In this document: positions 25,231-32,869 of the stretch, piece by piece | Layout of the letters: every line of letters starts with the position of its first letter | Position numbering within the stretch: position 1 is the first letter of the stretch | The notes under the pieces: model-generated | What the model was told of the DNA's origin: nothing | The model's database searches: none | Seen by the model: the letters and a program-made list of their open reading frames with translations, nothing else | Translations under genes and position numbers: made by a program | Assembly (NCBI RefSeq): GCF_008642375.1 | Contig: NZ_CP029194.1 | Location: 5,387,001-5,451,000, forward strand | Direction of reading: 5' to 3' | DNA: 64,000 nucleotides | DNA from: Streptomyces venezuelae | GTDB taxonomy: Bacteria > Actinomycetota > Actinomycetes > Streptomycetales > Streptomycetaceae

Positions 25231-26199
25231 TCAGGCGCGGGCGGGTGTCGCGTGTTCCGCGGGGCCCGTCTGTTCCGGCAGTCCGGGGAGTTCGGCGGCG
25301 AGCAGCTCCGCCGACTGGCGGGCGAGCGCGGCGATCACCCGGCCCGGCAGCCAGCCGGGGGTGAGCAGCACGCCGGCCGAGTTCAGCACCGTGTGGTGCG
25401 CGGTCGGCGGTGCGAGCGAGGCCATCAGGGCGGCCGCTGTCGGACGGTCGGCCGGGTCGCGCGCCAGGCAGGAGGAGACCACCTGGCGCAGGGTCGGCGG
25501 GAGTTCCTCGCGCTCGGGCACGGTGTGGCCGGTGGCGGCGTACGCGAGGACGGCGCCGAGGGCGAAGACGTCGCCGGGCGGCCGGGGCCGGCCGCCCGAG
25601 GCCTGCTCGGGGGCGAGCGCCCCCGCGTCGAGGCCCGGCAGCCCGGTGCGCGGCTCGCCGTCGGGCGCGGCGGCCCGTACGGCGCCGAAGCAGCTCAGCA
25701 GGGGGCCGCCGGCGGTGAGCAGGACGGCGGCGGGGGAGACTCCGGCGTGCGTGAGGCCCTGGGAGTGCGCGGCGGCGAGCGCTTCGGCGAGGGCGGCGCC
25801 GACGGCCCGGACGGTGGCCTCGGGCAGCGGTCCGCCGTGGACGGCGAGGGCCACGGGGAGCGGGAGTGCGGGGACGTAGGGGCTCGCGTACCAGAGGGGT
25901 CCGGCGGGTCCTGCCGGTTCGGCGACGTCCGTCACCGGGGCGATCCACGGGCCGAGGAGGTGCCGGGCCGCGGCCGCCTCGGCGGCGAAGCGCGCCGGGT
26001 CGGTGCCGGGCAGGGGAGTGCTCAGGAGGACGGTACGGCCGCCGTCAGGGGTGCGGGCCACGAAGCGGCGGCAGGGGACCGCGGTGCCGGGCGGGTCGAG
26101 GCGGGTGATCAGCCGGTACGGACCGATCCGCCGGTCCGGAGCCGTCCGCGCCGCCGCCCGAGCCGGCGCGGAGTCCCCCTGCGTGCGCGACCGTTCCAC
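25231..26199 (-). CDS. Pseudokinase related to the two adjacent Ser/Thr kinases
   Basis: 322 residues. Aligns end to end with the kinase domain of its neighbour (GPYRLITRLD, PLPEATVRAVGAALAEALAAAHSQGLTH, LAPEQASGGRPRPPGDVFALGAVLAYAATGH), but every catalytic residue is changed: the Gly loop is gone, the ATP-binding Lys is Ser60, HRD is HAG (151-153), the following Asn is Ala and DFG is CFG (170-172). There is no membrane helix or propeller. The frame is intact, so this is a maintained pseudokinase, perhaps an allosteric partner or scaffold for the two active kinases. Same strand, first in the row, 78 bases upstream of the next kinase. Confidence 0.85.
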   Translation of the reverse strand: MERSRTQGDSAPARAAARTAPDRRIGPYRLITRLDPPGTAVPCRRFVARTPDGGRTVLLSTPLPGTDPARFAAEAAAARHLLGPWIAPVTDVAEPAGPAGPLWYASPYVPALPLPVALAVHGGPLPEATVRAVGAALAEALAAAHSQGLTHAGVSPAAVLLTAGGPLLSCFGAVRAAAPDGEPRTGLPGLDAGALAPEQASGGRPRPPGDVFALGAVLAYAATGHTVPEREELPPTLRQVVSSCLARDPADRPTAAALMASLAPPTAHHTVLNSAGVLLTPGWLPGRVIAALARQSAELLAAELPGLPEQTGPAEHATPARA

Positions 26200-26534
26200 C
26201 GGTGAGTCCCCCTGTCGTCGTTGCTGTCGTCATGACTGTCGTCGTGACTCCAGTCGAGGCGTCCCCGGGGCGAACCGGGGCGGGGCGAGCCTATCGAGAC
26301 GCTCGGTGGCGGCGGCGGGCTGGGGGCGGGCAGAGGCCGGGAACGCTCGGGGTGTCCGGGTTGCGAAGGTGAATCAGGGATGCGTGCGCGCCGAAGTGGC
26401 GTGAACACCCTCCTCCATGCGGGAATTCCCAGCGGGAATTGCCTGCACGCGTGGTGACGTGACGATGATCGCGGTGATTGCCAAGGCAGGGAACGTGCAC
26501 AGAACTTGCTGAGGCGAATCGGGAACGAGCACCC
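26200..26534. other. Intergenic region with GGGAATT inverted repeat
   Basis: 335 bases upstream of the pseudokinase gene. The notable element is GGGAATTCCC-AGC-GGGAATT (26421-26440): a palindrome overlapping a second inverted copy, which looks like an operator. I find no gene here. The kinase-cluster promoter should read leftwards from this region. Confidence 0.45.
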
Positions 26535-26918
26535 TCAGTCCTCGGCGATCTCGACCGCCGAGGACATCTGGGACAGGAGGAGGACCGTCGCGCGGGTGAT
26601 CAGGGCCGCGAGGAGGATCGTCGCGAGGCCCTCGATCCGAAGGTCCGAGAGTTTCGGGCCCAGCCAGGACAGCAACCACCAGATGAGCGCGTCCTGGACG
26701 AAGCCGACCGCGCCGAGGGCGCCGAGGACGGGCACCGGTACGCGGCCCGACGGGCCGACGTGGACCAGCTGCGTGAGGACCGTCAGGACGACGGCCGCGA
26801 CGACCAGTGAGAAGGCGGCGTCGACGGTCTCCGCGCCCAGCGTGATGCCGGGCAGCAGGCCGCCGGCGAGGCCGACTCCGGCGAATATGCCCAGTCTGCG
26901 TCTGACTTGATCACTCAT
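26535..26918 (-). CDS. Small 4-helix membrane protein (phage-holin superfamily IV-like)
   Basis: 127 residues, very hydrophobic, about four membrane helices, with SLVVAAVVLTVLTQLV, ALIWWLLSWLGPKL and GLATILLAALITRATVLLL. This spacing resembles the mycobacterial 4-TMS holin-type family (PF04020-like), which is widespread on bacterial chromosomes and not a sign of a prophage. Function unknown. Start ATG 26918 gives a short cytoplasmic MSDQVRRR before helix 1. Stands alone between the kinase cluster and the tRNA. Confidence 0.7.
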   Translation of the reverse strand: MSDQVRRRLGIFAGVGLAGGLLPGITLGAETVDAAFSLVVAAVVLTVLTQLVHVGPSGRVPVPVLGALGAVGFVQDALIWWLLSWLGPKLSDLRIEGLATILLAALITRATVLLLSQMSSAVEIAED

Positions 26919-26972
26919 GGGCGGACTGTGGCACACGCGACGTGCGCCGGGGAAGGTCCTGAGGGCGGGAGC

Positions 26973-27022
26973 GTGGAGACCGTGATCGGAATCGGAGCCG
27001 ACGCAACTCGCTCTGCGGGTCT
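26973..27022 (-). pseudogene. Degenerate 3' fragment of tRNA-Cys
   Basis: Bases 26973-27022 repeat the anticodon-to-3' half of the intact tRNA-Cys 122 bases away: 12 identical bases over the acceptor end (GTGGAGACCGTG), then about 79 % identity overall with one extra base, including the anticodon (GCA) region. The 5' half is missing, so it cannot make a tRNA. Confidence 0.7.
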
Positions 27023-27036
27023 GTCCCGGCCGGGCG

Positions 27037-27080
27037 AAAAGTGAGGGCGGCACCCCGGATGGGATGCCGCCCTCACTTTT
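27037..27080 (-). terminator. Terminator of tRNA-Cys
   Basis: Perfect 16-bp inverted repeat AAAAGTGAGGGCGGCA (27037-27052) and its complement (27065-27080), 12-base loop, with A4 and T4 at the ends. It lies 15 bases after the tRNA 3' end on the minus strand. Confidence 0.92.
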
Positions 27081-27095
27081 GCCTGGTCAAGGCGG

Positions 27096-27170
27096 TGGAG
27101 ACCGTGGCGGGAATTGAACCCACGTAACTCGCTTTGCAGGCGAGCCCCTGAACCACTCGGGCACACGGTC
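27096..27170 (-). tRNA. tRNA-Cys (GCA)
   Basis: Read on the minus strand: 7-bp acceptor stem GACCGTG/CACGGTC, D arm with AGTGGTT, anticodon stem CTCGC/GCGAG around loop CTGCAAA (anticodon GCA), T arm GTGGG-TTCAATT-CCCGC, discriminator U and encoded CCA. All stems pair. U73 is the known identity base for cysteinyl-tRNA synthetase. Confidence 0.97.
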
Positions 27171-27288
27171 GTGTTGTGCACTGGTACGACCGTAGGGCGG
27201 CGGCCGGGAGGGGCTCAAGGGTTTCCGGGGCCGTGCCATGCGACTGCAACGGGGCTGCCACACCCCGTTCACGGTGAGTCGGGCCCGC

Positions 27289-28038
27289 TCAGGCGGAAGT
27301 GTCGTCCTGCGCGGCTTCCTGGGGCGTCTTCGAGGTCGTGTGGAGGATCGCGCGGGCCTGTTCCGCGGCGCGCGCGGTGCTCTCGCTGACGAAGTCGAGG
27401 AAGCGGGCGATGTTCTCGAGGCGCGTGCCGGCCGGCGTGCCGGCGCCGAGGATGCCGACGCCCTGCTGCGCGGTTTCGACGATCTGGGCGGTGGCCCGGG
27501 CGCTGGCCATCATCGACTGGTACCAGACGTCGGCGTCGACGGTGTAGCGCTCGCGGCGGCCTTCGTCGCGTTCCCGGCGGACGAAGGCCTGGTTCTCCAG
27601 GAAGCCGATCGCCTTGGAGATGGTGGCGGGGCTGACCTGGAGGCGCTGGACGAGCTCGGCCGCGGTGAGGCTGCCCGAGTCGCTGATGCAGAGGCACGCC
27701 ATCACCCCGGACATCATCTTGGGCATGCCGGACTGCATGAAGACGGTGGTGAGGACCTCCTCGTACTCGCGCACCGCCTCGGGGTCGCGGCCGTGGGCCT
27801 GCGGGAGCGCCTCCGGGCTCCGGGGCGCGCTCTGCCTGCTCCGGTGCGCGCGGCGTTCGGTGGCGCGGTGGGCGAGGTCGGCGCGGTAGGAGGTGGGACC
27901 GCCGTTCCGCATCACCTCGCGCGTGACGGTCGAGGTCGGACGGTCGAGGCGTCTGGCGATCTCGGCGTAGGCGAGGCCGTCGGCCAGTCCCAGCGCGATC
28001 TGCTGACGTTCCTGCTGGGTGAGCCTGCCTCCGGGCAT
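27289..28038 (-). CDS. GbsR/MarR-type regulator with extra N-terminal HTH
   Basis: 249 residues in two parts. Residues 1-65 form a helix-turn-helix like that of IS30-type transposases (LTQQERQQIALGLADG, AEIARRLDRPTSTVTREV, YRADLAHRATERRAHR). Residues 90-210 form a winged helix of GbsR/MarR type (SLTAAELVQRLQVSPATISKAIGFLENQAFVRRERDEGRRERYTV). Such two-HTH proteins are common in Streptomyces. It faces the DUF4097-ABC cassette across a 257-base region packed with TTGCAAC-type repeats, so it probably represses itself and that cassette. Ligand unknown. Confidence 0.88.
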   Translation of the reverse strand: MPGGRLTQQERQQIALGLADGLAYAEIARRLDRPTSTVTREVMRNGGPTSYRADLAHRATERRAHRSRQSAPRSPEALPQAHGRDPEAVREYEEVLTTVFMQSGMPKMMSGVMACLCISDSGSLTAAELVQRLQVSPATISKAIGFLENQAFVRRERDEGRRERYTVDADVWYQSMMASARATAQIVETAQQGVGILGAGTPAGTRLENIARFLDFVSESTARAAEQARAILHTTSKTPQEAAQDDTSA

Positions 28039-28088
28039 CGCTGTCTCCTTCGTACTCCTCTGATGCCCGCACTATAGCGTTCACTTCC

Positions 28089-28218
28089 ATTTCATTGCAA
28101 CGCGCGAGCCTTGCTCGTTGCGTTAGAGCTCATGATGGTTGCAATGAAATCTCGGTCTTGACCTGTACTGATGGGGATTTGATGCAACGCAGTTGTTGCT
28201 TGAGCTTTGAATGCAACG
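28089..28218. promoter_or_regulatory. Operator/promoter region between regulator and DUF4097-ABC cassette
   Basis: ATTTCATTGCAAC (28089-28101) and its exact inverse GTTGCAATGAAAT (28138-28150) form a 13-bp inverted repeat with centres 49 bases apart. Further TGCAACG copies occur at 28183-28189 and 28212-28218, the first part of GCAAC...GTTGC. A possible -35 TTGACC (28158-28163) is followed 17 bases later by the repeat at 28183, so bound regulator would cover the promoter. Confidence 0.65.
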
Positions 28219-28295
28219 TAGCGTTTCTCTTGTCGGAAACGGCGCGGACAAGAGTCCGGCAGCCGCCCAGTCCGCAGGAAGCCAAGGAGTTCGAC

Positions 28296-28964
28296 ATGCA
28301 GTTCCCCGCCACCGCCCCGATCGACGTCGTCCTCGACGTCCCCGCGGGCCACATCCGCTTCATCGCCGCCGACCGGGCCGACGCCACGGTCGAGGTCCTC
28401 CCGGCGAACGCCTCGAAGGGCCGCGACGTGAAGGCCGCCGGGCAGGTCGCCGTCGCCTACGCCGACGGTGTCCTGCGGATCGAGGCCGCGCAGCCGAAGA
28501 GCAAGATCCTCGGCAGCTCCGGTTCGGTCGAGGTCACGGTCCAGCTCCCCGCCGGCTCCCGCGTCGAGGCGAAGACGGCCGCCGCCGACCTCCGGGGCGT
28601 GGGACGCCTCGGAGACGTCACCTTCGAGAGCGCGCAGGGCACGGTCAAGCTCGACGAGACCGCCGCCGTCCGCCTCACCCTCCAGGCCGGAGACATCACC
28701 GTCGGCCGCCTGGGCGGCGCCGCGCAGATCAGCACGAGCAAGGGCGACATCAAGATCGCCGAGGCGATGGGCGGCGCGGTCGTCCTGCGCACGGAGGCCG
28801 GTGACCTGGAGGTCGGCGCCGCCCGCGGTGTCTCCGCCACCCTCGACGCCGGCACCTCCTACGGCCGCATCAGCAACACCCTCCGCAACAGCGAGGGCGC
28901 CAAGGCCGGCCTGAACATCCAGGCCACCACCGCGTACGGCGACATCACCGCCCGCAGCCTCTGA
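28296..28964 (+). CDS. DUF4097 family beta-repeat protein
   Basis: 222 residues forming a right-handed beta-repeat of DUF4097 type: alternating short strands such as SVEVTVQLPAGSRVEAKTAAADLRG, GDITVGRLGGAAQISTSKGD and GDLEVGAARG. No signal peptide or membrane helix. Such proteins often accompany DrrAB-like ABC exporters or anti-sigma systems; the precise role is unknown. ATG 28296 has CAAGGAG 9 bases upstream. First gene of the cassette controlled by the divergent regulator. Confidence 0.85.
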   Translation: MQFPATAPIDVVLDVPAGHIRFIAADRADATVEVLPANASKGRDVKAAGQVAVAYADGVLRIEAAQPKSKILGSSGSVEVTVQLPAGSRVEAKTAAADLRGVGRLGDVTFESAQGTVKLDETAAVRLTLQAGDITVGRLGGAAQISTSKGDIKIAEAMGGAVVLRTEAGDLEVGAARGVSATLDAGTSYGRISNTLRNSEGAKAGLNIQATTAYGDITARSL

Positions 28965-28981
28965 CCGCCGCCCGCACGCCG

Positions 28982-29033
28982 GCAGCGCATGACCGCAGCA
29001 CCTCACCGCAGCGCATGACCGCAGCACCGCACC
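28982..29033 (+). repeat. 26-bp tandem duplication
   Basis: Two head-to-tail copies of a 26-base unit beginning GCAGCGCATGACCGCAGC (28982-29007 and 29008-29033), differing at one base. It sits in the 118-base spacer between the DUF4097 gene and the ATPase gene. Confidence 0.9.
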
Positions 29034-29082
29034 GCACCACCTGACCGAGCCAGCCTCTGAAATCCCTGAAGGAGCACTCCCC

Positions 29083-30048
29083 ATGACCGACTTGGCCATC
29101 GCGGCGAACGGGCTGCGCAAGTCCTACGGCGACAAGGTCGTACTCGACGGTGTCGACCTGGCCGTCCCCGCAGGGACGATCTTCTCCCTGCTCGGCCCGA
29201 ACGGCGCCGGCAAGACCACGGCCGTCAAGATCCTCTCCACCCTGGTCGGTGCCGACGCCGGCGAGATCCGCGTCGGCGGCCACGACCTCGCCGCCGCCCC
29301 GCAGGCGGTCCGGGCCGCGATCGGCGTCACCGGCCAGTTCTCCGCGGTCGACGGCCTGATCACCGGCGAGGAGAACATGCTCCTCATGGCGGACCTGCAC
29401 CACCTGTCCAAGAGCGAGGGGCGGCGGGTCGCCGCCGAACTCCTCCGGCGCTTCGACCTGACGGAGGCCGCGAAGAAGCCCGCCTCCACCTACTCCGGCG
29501 GCATGAAGCGCCGCCTCGACATCGCCATGACCCTGGTCGGCGACCCGCGGATCATCTTCCTCGACGAACCGACCACCGGCCTCGACCCGCGCAGCCGCCA
29601 CAACATGTGGCAGATCATCCGCGAACTCGTCTCCGACGGCGTCACCGTCTTCCTCACCACCCAGTACCTGGAGGAGGCCGACGAACTCGCCGACCGCATC
29701 GCCGTCCTCAACGACGGCAGGATCGTCGCCGAAGGCACCGCCGAGGAGCTGAAGCGACTCATCCCCGGCGGGCACGTACGCCTCCGCTTCACCGACCCGG
29801 CCGTGTACCGGCGCGCCACCCTCGCCCTCGCCCCGGGCGAGGAGCTCAGGGACGACGAGTCGCTGTCGCTGCGGATCCCCAGCGACGGCAGCCAGCGCGA
29901 ACTGCGGTCCCTCCTCGACCGGCTGGACTCCGCCGGCGTCGAGGCGGACGAGCTGACCGTCCACACCCCCGACCTCGACGACGTGTTCTTCGCCCTCACC
30001 GGCTCCAAGGTCCCCGCCCAGCCCACCCGGCCGAACCAGCCCGCCTAA
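29083..30048 (+). CDS. ABC transporter ATP-binding protein, DrrA type
   Basis: 321 residues. Walker A GPNGAGKTT (38-46), signature YSGGMKRRLD, Walker B FLDEPTTGLDP, and a C-terminal extension of about 90 residues that is typical of daunorubicin-resistance (DrrA) ATPases (GGHVRLRFTDPAVYRRA ... DLDDVFFALTG). It powers the export of a drug or lipid-like compound with the membrane subunit encoded next. The last codons spell QPTRPNQPA, and a near copy of this stretch recurs 90 bases downstream in the spacer. Confidence 0.93.
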   Translation: MTDLAIAANGLRKSYGDKVVLDGVDLAVPAGTIFSLLGPNGAGKTTAVKILSTLVGADAGEIRVGGHDLAAAPQAVRAAIGVTGQFSAVDGLITGEENMLLMADLHHLSKSEGRRVAAELLRRFDLTEAAKKPASTYSGGMKRRLDIAMTLVGDPRIIFLDEPTTGLDPRSRHNMWQIIRELVSDGVTVFLTTQYLEEADELADRIAVLNDGRIVAEGTAEELKRLIPGGHVRLRFTDPAVYRRATLALAPGEELRDDESLSLRIPSDGSQRELRSLLDRLDSAGVEADELTVHTPDLDDVFFALTGSKVPAQPTRPNQPA

Positions 30049-30146
30049 CCCGGCCCATCCCTCCCCGTACAGCCCGCCCGCTCAGATCGCCCGCACAACC
30101 CGCCCGCACAGCCCACCCAGCCGAACCAGTCCGAGGAGAACGTCCG

Positions 30147-30932
30147 ATGAGCTCCCTCTCCCTCGCCGTGCGCGACTCGTCCACGATGCTGCGCCGCAAC
30201 CTCCTGCACGCCCGGCGCTACCCGTCCCTGACGCTGAACCTGCTGCTCACGCCCGTCATGCTCCTGCTGCTCTTCGTCTACATCTTCGGCGACACCATGA
30301 GCGCCGGCATCGGCGGCGGCGACCGCTCCGACTACATCGCCTACCTCGTCCCGGGCCTGCTCCTGATGACCATCGGCAGTACGACCATCGGCACCGCGGT
30401 GTCCGTCTCCAACGACATGACCGAGGGGATCATCGCCCGCTTCCGCACGATGGCGATCCACCGCCCCTCGGTCCTCGTCGGACACGTCGTCGGCAGCGTC
30501 CTGCAGTGCGTGATGAGCGTGGTCCTCGTCGGCGCCGTCGCCCTCGCCATCGGCTTCCGGTCCACCGGCGCGACCGCCCTGGAGTGGCTGGCCGCCTTCG
30601 GTCTGCTCGTCCTCTTCGCCACCGCCCTCACCTGGATCGCCGTCGGCATGGGCCTGATCAGCCCGAACGCCGAGGCCGCCAGCAACAACGCGATGCCCCT
30701 GATCTTCCTGCCGCTCATCTCCAGCACCTTCGTCCCGATCGCCTCGATGCCCGGCTGGTTCCAGCCGATCGCCGAGTACCAGCCCTTCACCCCGGCCATC
30801 GAGACCCTCCGCGGCCTCCTGCTCGGCACCGAGATCGGCCACAACGGCTGGCTCGCCGTCGCCTGGTGCGTGGGCCTCACCGTCCTCGGCTACTTCTGGT
30901 CGACCTCGAAGTTCAACGGCGACCCGAAGTAG
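30147..30932 (+). CDS. ABC-2 type permease, DrrB type
   Basis: 261 residues with six predicted helices (SLTLNLLLTPVMLLLLFVYIFG, YLVPGLLLMTIGS, VGAVALAIGF, AFGLLVLFATALTWIAVGMGL, PLIFLPLISSTFVPI, WCVGLTVLGYFW). The motif YQPFTPAIETLRGLLLG near the last loop is typical of DrrB-like permeases. Pairs with the ATPase upstream as an exporter. ATG 30147 has GAGGAGAA 8 bases upstream. Followed by a strong hairpin terminator. Confidence 0.92.
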   Translation: MSSLSLAVRDSSTMLRRNLLHARRYPSLTLNLLLTPVMLLLLFVYIFGDTMSAGIGGGDRSDYIAYLVPGLLLMTIGSTTIGTAVSVSNDMTEGIIARFRTMAIHRPSVLVGHVVGSVLQCVMSVVLVGAVALAIGFRSTGATALEWLAAFGLLVLFATALTWIAVGMGLISPNAEAASNNAMPLIFLPLISSTFVPIASMPGWFQPIAEYQPFTPAIETLRGLLLGTEIGHNGWLAVAWCVGLTVLGYFWSTSKFNGDPK

Positions 30933-30997
30933 CCGCCGTGACGGCCGCGGGCCGCCTCCCGCACCCCACTCCGCACCCCGCACCCCGCACCGCCCGA

Positions 30998-31036
30998 GGG
31001 CGGCGTACCCCGACACCACGTCGGAGTACGCCGCCC
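30998..31036 (+). terminator. Terminator after DrrB-type gene
   Basis: GGGCGGCGTAC (30998-31008) pairs with GTACGCCGCCC (31026-31036); the inner CCGAC/GTCGG extends the stem to about 20 bp with one mismatch. It closes the ABC cassette before the MFS gene. Confidence 0.8.
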
Positions 31037-31135
31037 CGTCGGCGTTCCGGGGCGGGTACGGGACCAGAGACCGAGGACCAAAGACCGGTGTCCCTGACAG
31101 GGGTCATTCACGGGTTGACCTCTTACTCTGGGGGG

Positions 31136-32638
31136 ATGAGCGCCCTCGAACCCCGCGAGGCCGACGCCGACGTCGACGTCGACGTCGACGTCACCACCGG
31201 CCCCGCCCACAGCCCCGGACCCCGTGCCGCACGCGACGACACCAAGGGGTCCGTCCTCGACGGCGACCACAGGGCGCTCAGCATCGGCATCGTCTCCGTC
31301 GTCCTGCTCATCGCCTTCGAGGCCACCGCCGTCGGCACCGCGATGCCCGTCGCCGCCCGCGAGCTGAACGGCGTCTCCGCCTACGCCTTCGCCTTCTCCG
31401 CGTACTTCACCACCAGCCTCTTCGGCATGGTCCTGGCCGGCCAGTGGTCCGACCGGAGCGGCCCGCTCGCCTCCCTCGCCGCCGGCATGAGCGCCTTCGC
31501 CGCCGGGCTGCTCCTCTCCGGGACCGCCGGCACGATGTGGCTCTTCGTCCTCGGCCGGGCCGTGCAGGGACTGGGCGGCGGCCTCGTCATCGTCGCGCTG
31601 TACGTGGTGGTCAGCCGGGCCTACGCGGAACACCTCAGGCCCGCGATCATGGCCGCGTTCGCCGCGAGCTGGGTCGTCCCCTCCGTGGTCGGACCTCTCG
31701 CCTCCGGCACGATCACCGAGCACCTCGGCTGGCGCTGGGTCTTCGTCGGCATCCCCGCCCTCGTCGTCTTCCCGCTCGCCCTCGCCCTCCCCGCGATACG
31801 CCGGACCGCCTCGGGGCCCGCCGACCCGCAGGCGCCCGTCGCCCCCTGGGACCGGCGGCGCATCGGCCTCGCGCTCGCGATCTCGGCCGGAGCGGGGCTG
31901 CTCCAGTACGCCGGGCAGGAGCTGCGCTGGCTCTCCCTGATTCCGGCCGCCGCGGGCGTCGCGCTCCTCGTGCCCGCCGTCCGCGGGCTCCTGCCGCGCG
32001 GCACCGTCCGGGCGGCGCGCGGCCTGCCCGCGGTGATCCTGCTGCGCGGCATCGCCGCCGGGTCCTTCATCGCGGCCGAGTCCTTCGTCCCGCTGATGCT
32101 GGTCACCCAGCGCGGCCTGAGCGTCACCCTGGCCGGGCTCTCCCTCGCCGTCGGCGGCCTCACCTGGGCGCTCGGCTCGTGGATCCAGGCCCGGCCGTGG
32201 ACGGAGCCGTACCGCGAACGCCTGGTCGTCCTCGGGATGGTCCTCGTCGCCCTCGCGATCGCGGCGGCGCCGAGCGTCCTGATCGCGGCGGTGCCGGTGT
32301 GGGTGGTCGCGGCGGCCTGGGCCGTCGGCTGCCTCGGCATGGGCGCGGTGATCTCCTCGACGAGCGTGCTGCTCCTGCAGCTGTCGGCGCCGGAGGAGGC
32401 GGGTGCGAACTCGGCGGCCCTCCAGATCTCGGACGGCCTCTCGAACGTCCTGCTCCTCGCGGTCGGCGGCGCGGCCTTCGCGGCGCTGGGCGGCGGCGCG
32501 GTCGGCCACGCGGTGACCTCCCACGCGGCGACGGGCTCCCACCCGACGGCCTTCGCGGCGGTCTTCCTGCCGATGGCGGGGGTGGCGGCGGCGGGGGCGT
32601 GGGTCGCTACGCGGTTGGGGGAGCCGAAAAGCGCGTGA
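31136..32638 (+). CDS. MFS transporter
   Basis: 500 residues, about 14 hydrophobic segments, DHA-type drug/H+ antiporter features: AFSAYFTTSLFGMVLAGQWSDRSG (motif A loop) and LGRAVQGLGGGLVIVALYVVVSR (motif C-like region). The N-terminal tail has an Asp-Val repeat (DADVDVDVDV, coded by repeats of GACGTC). ATG 31136 follows GGGGGG. Substrate unknown. Independent of the ABC cassette (terminator between). Confidence 0.9.
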   Translation: MSALEPREADADVDVDVDVTTGPAHSPGPRAARDDTKGSVLDGDHRALSIGIVSVVLLIAFEATAVGTAMPVAARELNGVSAYAFAFSAYFTTSLFGMVLAGQWSDRSGPLASLAAGMSAFAAGLLLSGTAGTMWLFVLGRAVQGLGGGLVIVALYVVVSRAYAEHLRPAIMAAFAASWVVPSVVGPLASGTITEHLGWRWVFVGIPALVVFPLALALPAIRRTASGPADPQAPVAPWDRRRIGLALAISAGAGLLQYAGQELRWLSLIPAAAGVALLVPAVRGLLPRGTVRAARGLPAVILLRGIAAGSFIAAESFVPLMLVTQRGLSVTLAGLSLAVGGLTWALGSWIQARPWTEPYRERLVVLGMVLVALAIAAAPSVLIAAVPVWVVAAAWAVGCLGMGAVISSTSVLLLQLSAPEEAGANSAALQISDGLSNVLLLAVGGAAFAALGGGAVGHAVTSHAATGSHPTAFAAVFLPMAGVAAAGAWVATRLGEPKSA

Positions 32639-32646
32639 CACCGTGC

Positions 32647-32676
32647 GGTACCACTCGGTACCATGTGGTACATGGC
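32647..32676 (+). promoter_or_regulatory. Three 10-bp direct repeats at the TA start (operator)
   Basis: GGTA starts at 32647, 32657 and 32667, exactly one helical turn apart, as CGGTACCACT, CGGTACCATG, TGGTACATGG. The last copy contains the antitoxin start codon. Ribbon-helix-helix antitoxins bind such tandem half-sites, so this is probably the autoregulatory operator. Confidence 0.7.
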
Positions 32677-32869
32677 CGGTCTTAACGTGAGGTTCACCCA
32701 GGAAGAGCTGGACGCGCTGCGTGAGCGCGCCGAGGCGGAGGGCCGCAGCATGCAGTCCTTCGCGCACGAGGCGGTGATCAAGGCGATAAACGAACACTCC
32801 CGGCTGTTCAACGAGGCGGCCGAGCATGTCCTGAAGGCCAGTGCGGAGCTCAACCGGAGGCTTGCGTGA
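32672..32869 (+). CDS. Ribbon-helix-helix antitoxin
   Basis: 65 residues (68 if the in-frame ATG at 32663 is used). N-terminal strand-helix-helix LNVRFTQEELDALRERAEAEGRSMQSFAHEAVIKAI is a MetJ/Arc (CopG-like) DNA-binding fold; the C-terminal helix (LFNEAAEHVLKASAELNRRL) should wrap the toxin. It overlaps the Doc gene by four bases (GTGA), the classical antitoxin-toxin coupling. Pairing of Doc with a ribbon-helix-helix rather than Phd antitoxin is a variant found in Streptomyces. Confidence 0.85.
   Translation: MAGLNVRFTQEELDALRERAEAEGRSMQSFAHEAVIKAINEHSRLFNEAAEHVLKASAELNRRLA

Noticed and set aside
26535..26918. Holin-like gene as a prophage marker
   Set aside because: No phage gene is near it and this 4-helix family is common on bacterial chromosomes.
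27840..28038. IS30-like HTH as a possible insertion-sequence remnant
   Set aside because: It is fused in frame to a winged-helix regulator with no transposase catalytic domain or terminal repeats.
27238..28077. 279-codon frame on the plus strand over the GbsR/MarR-type regulator
   Set aside because: Antisense to a protein with two recognisable HTH domains; the frame has no ribosome site or domain.
28154..28163. GGTCTTGACC, a partial match to the DasR site
   Set aside because: Only 9 of the 12 core bases match, the neighbouring genes have no aminosugar link, and a -35-like TTGACC explains part of it.
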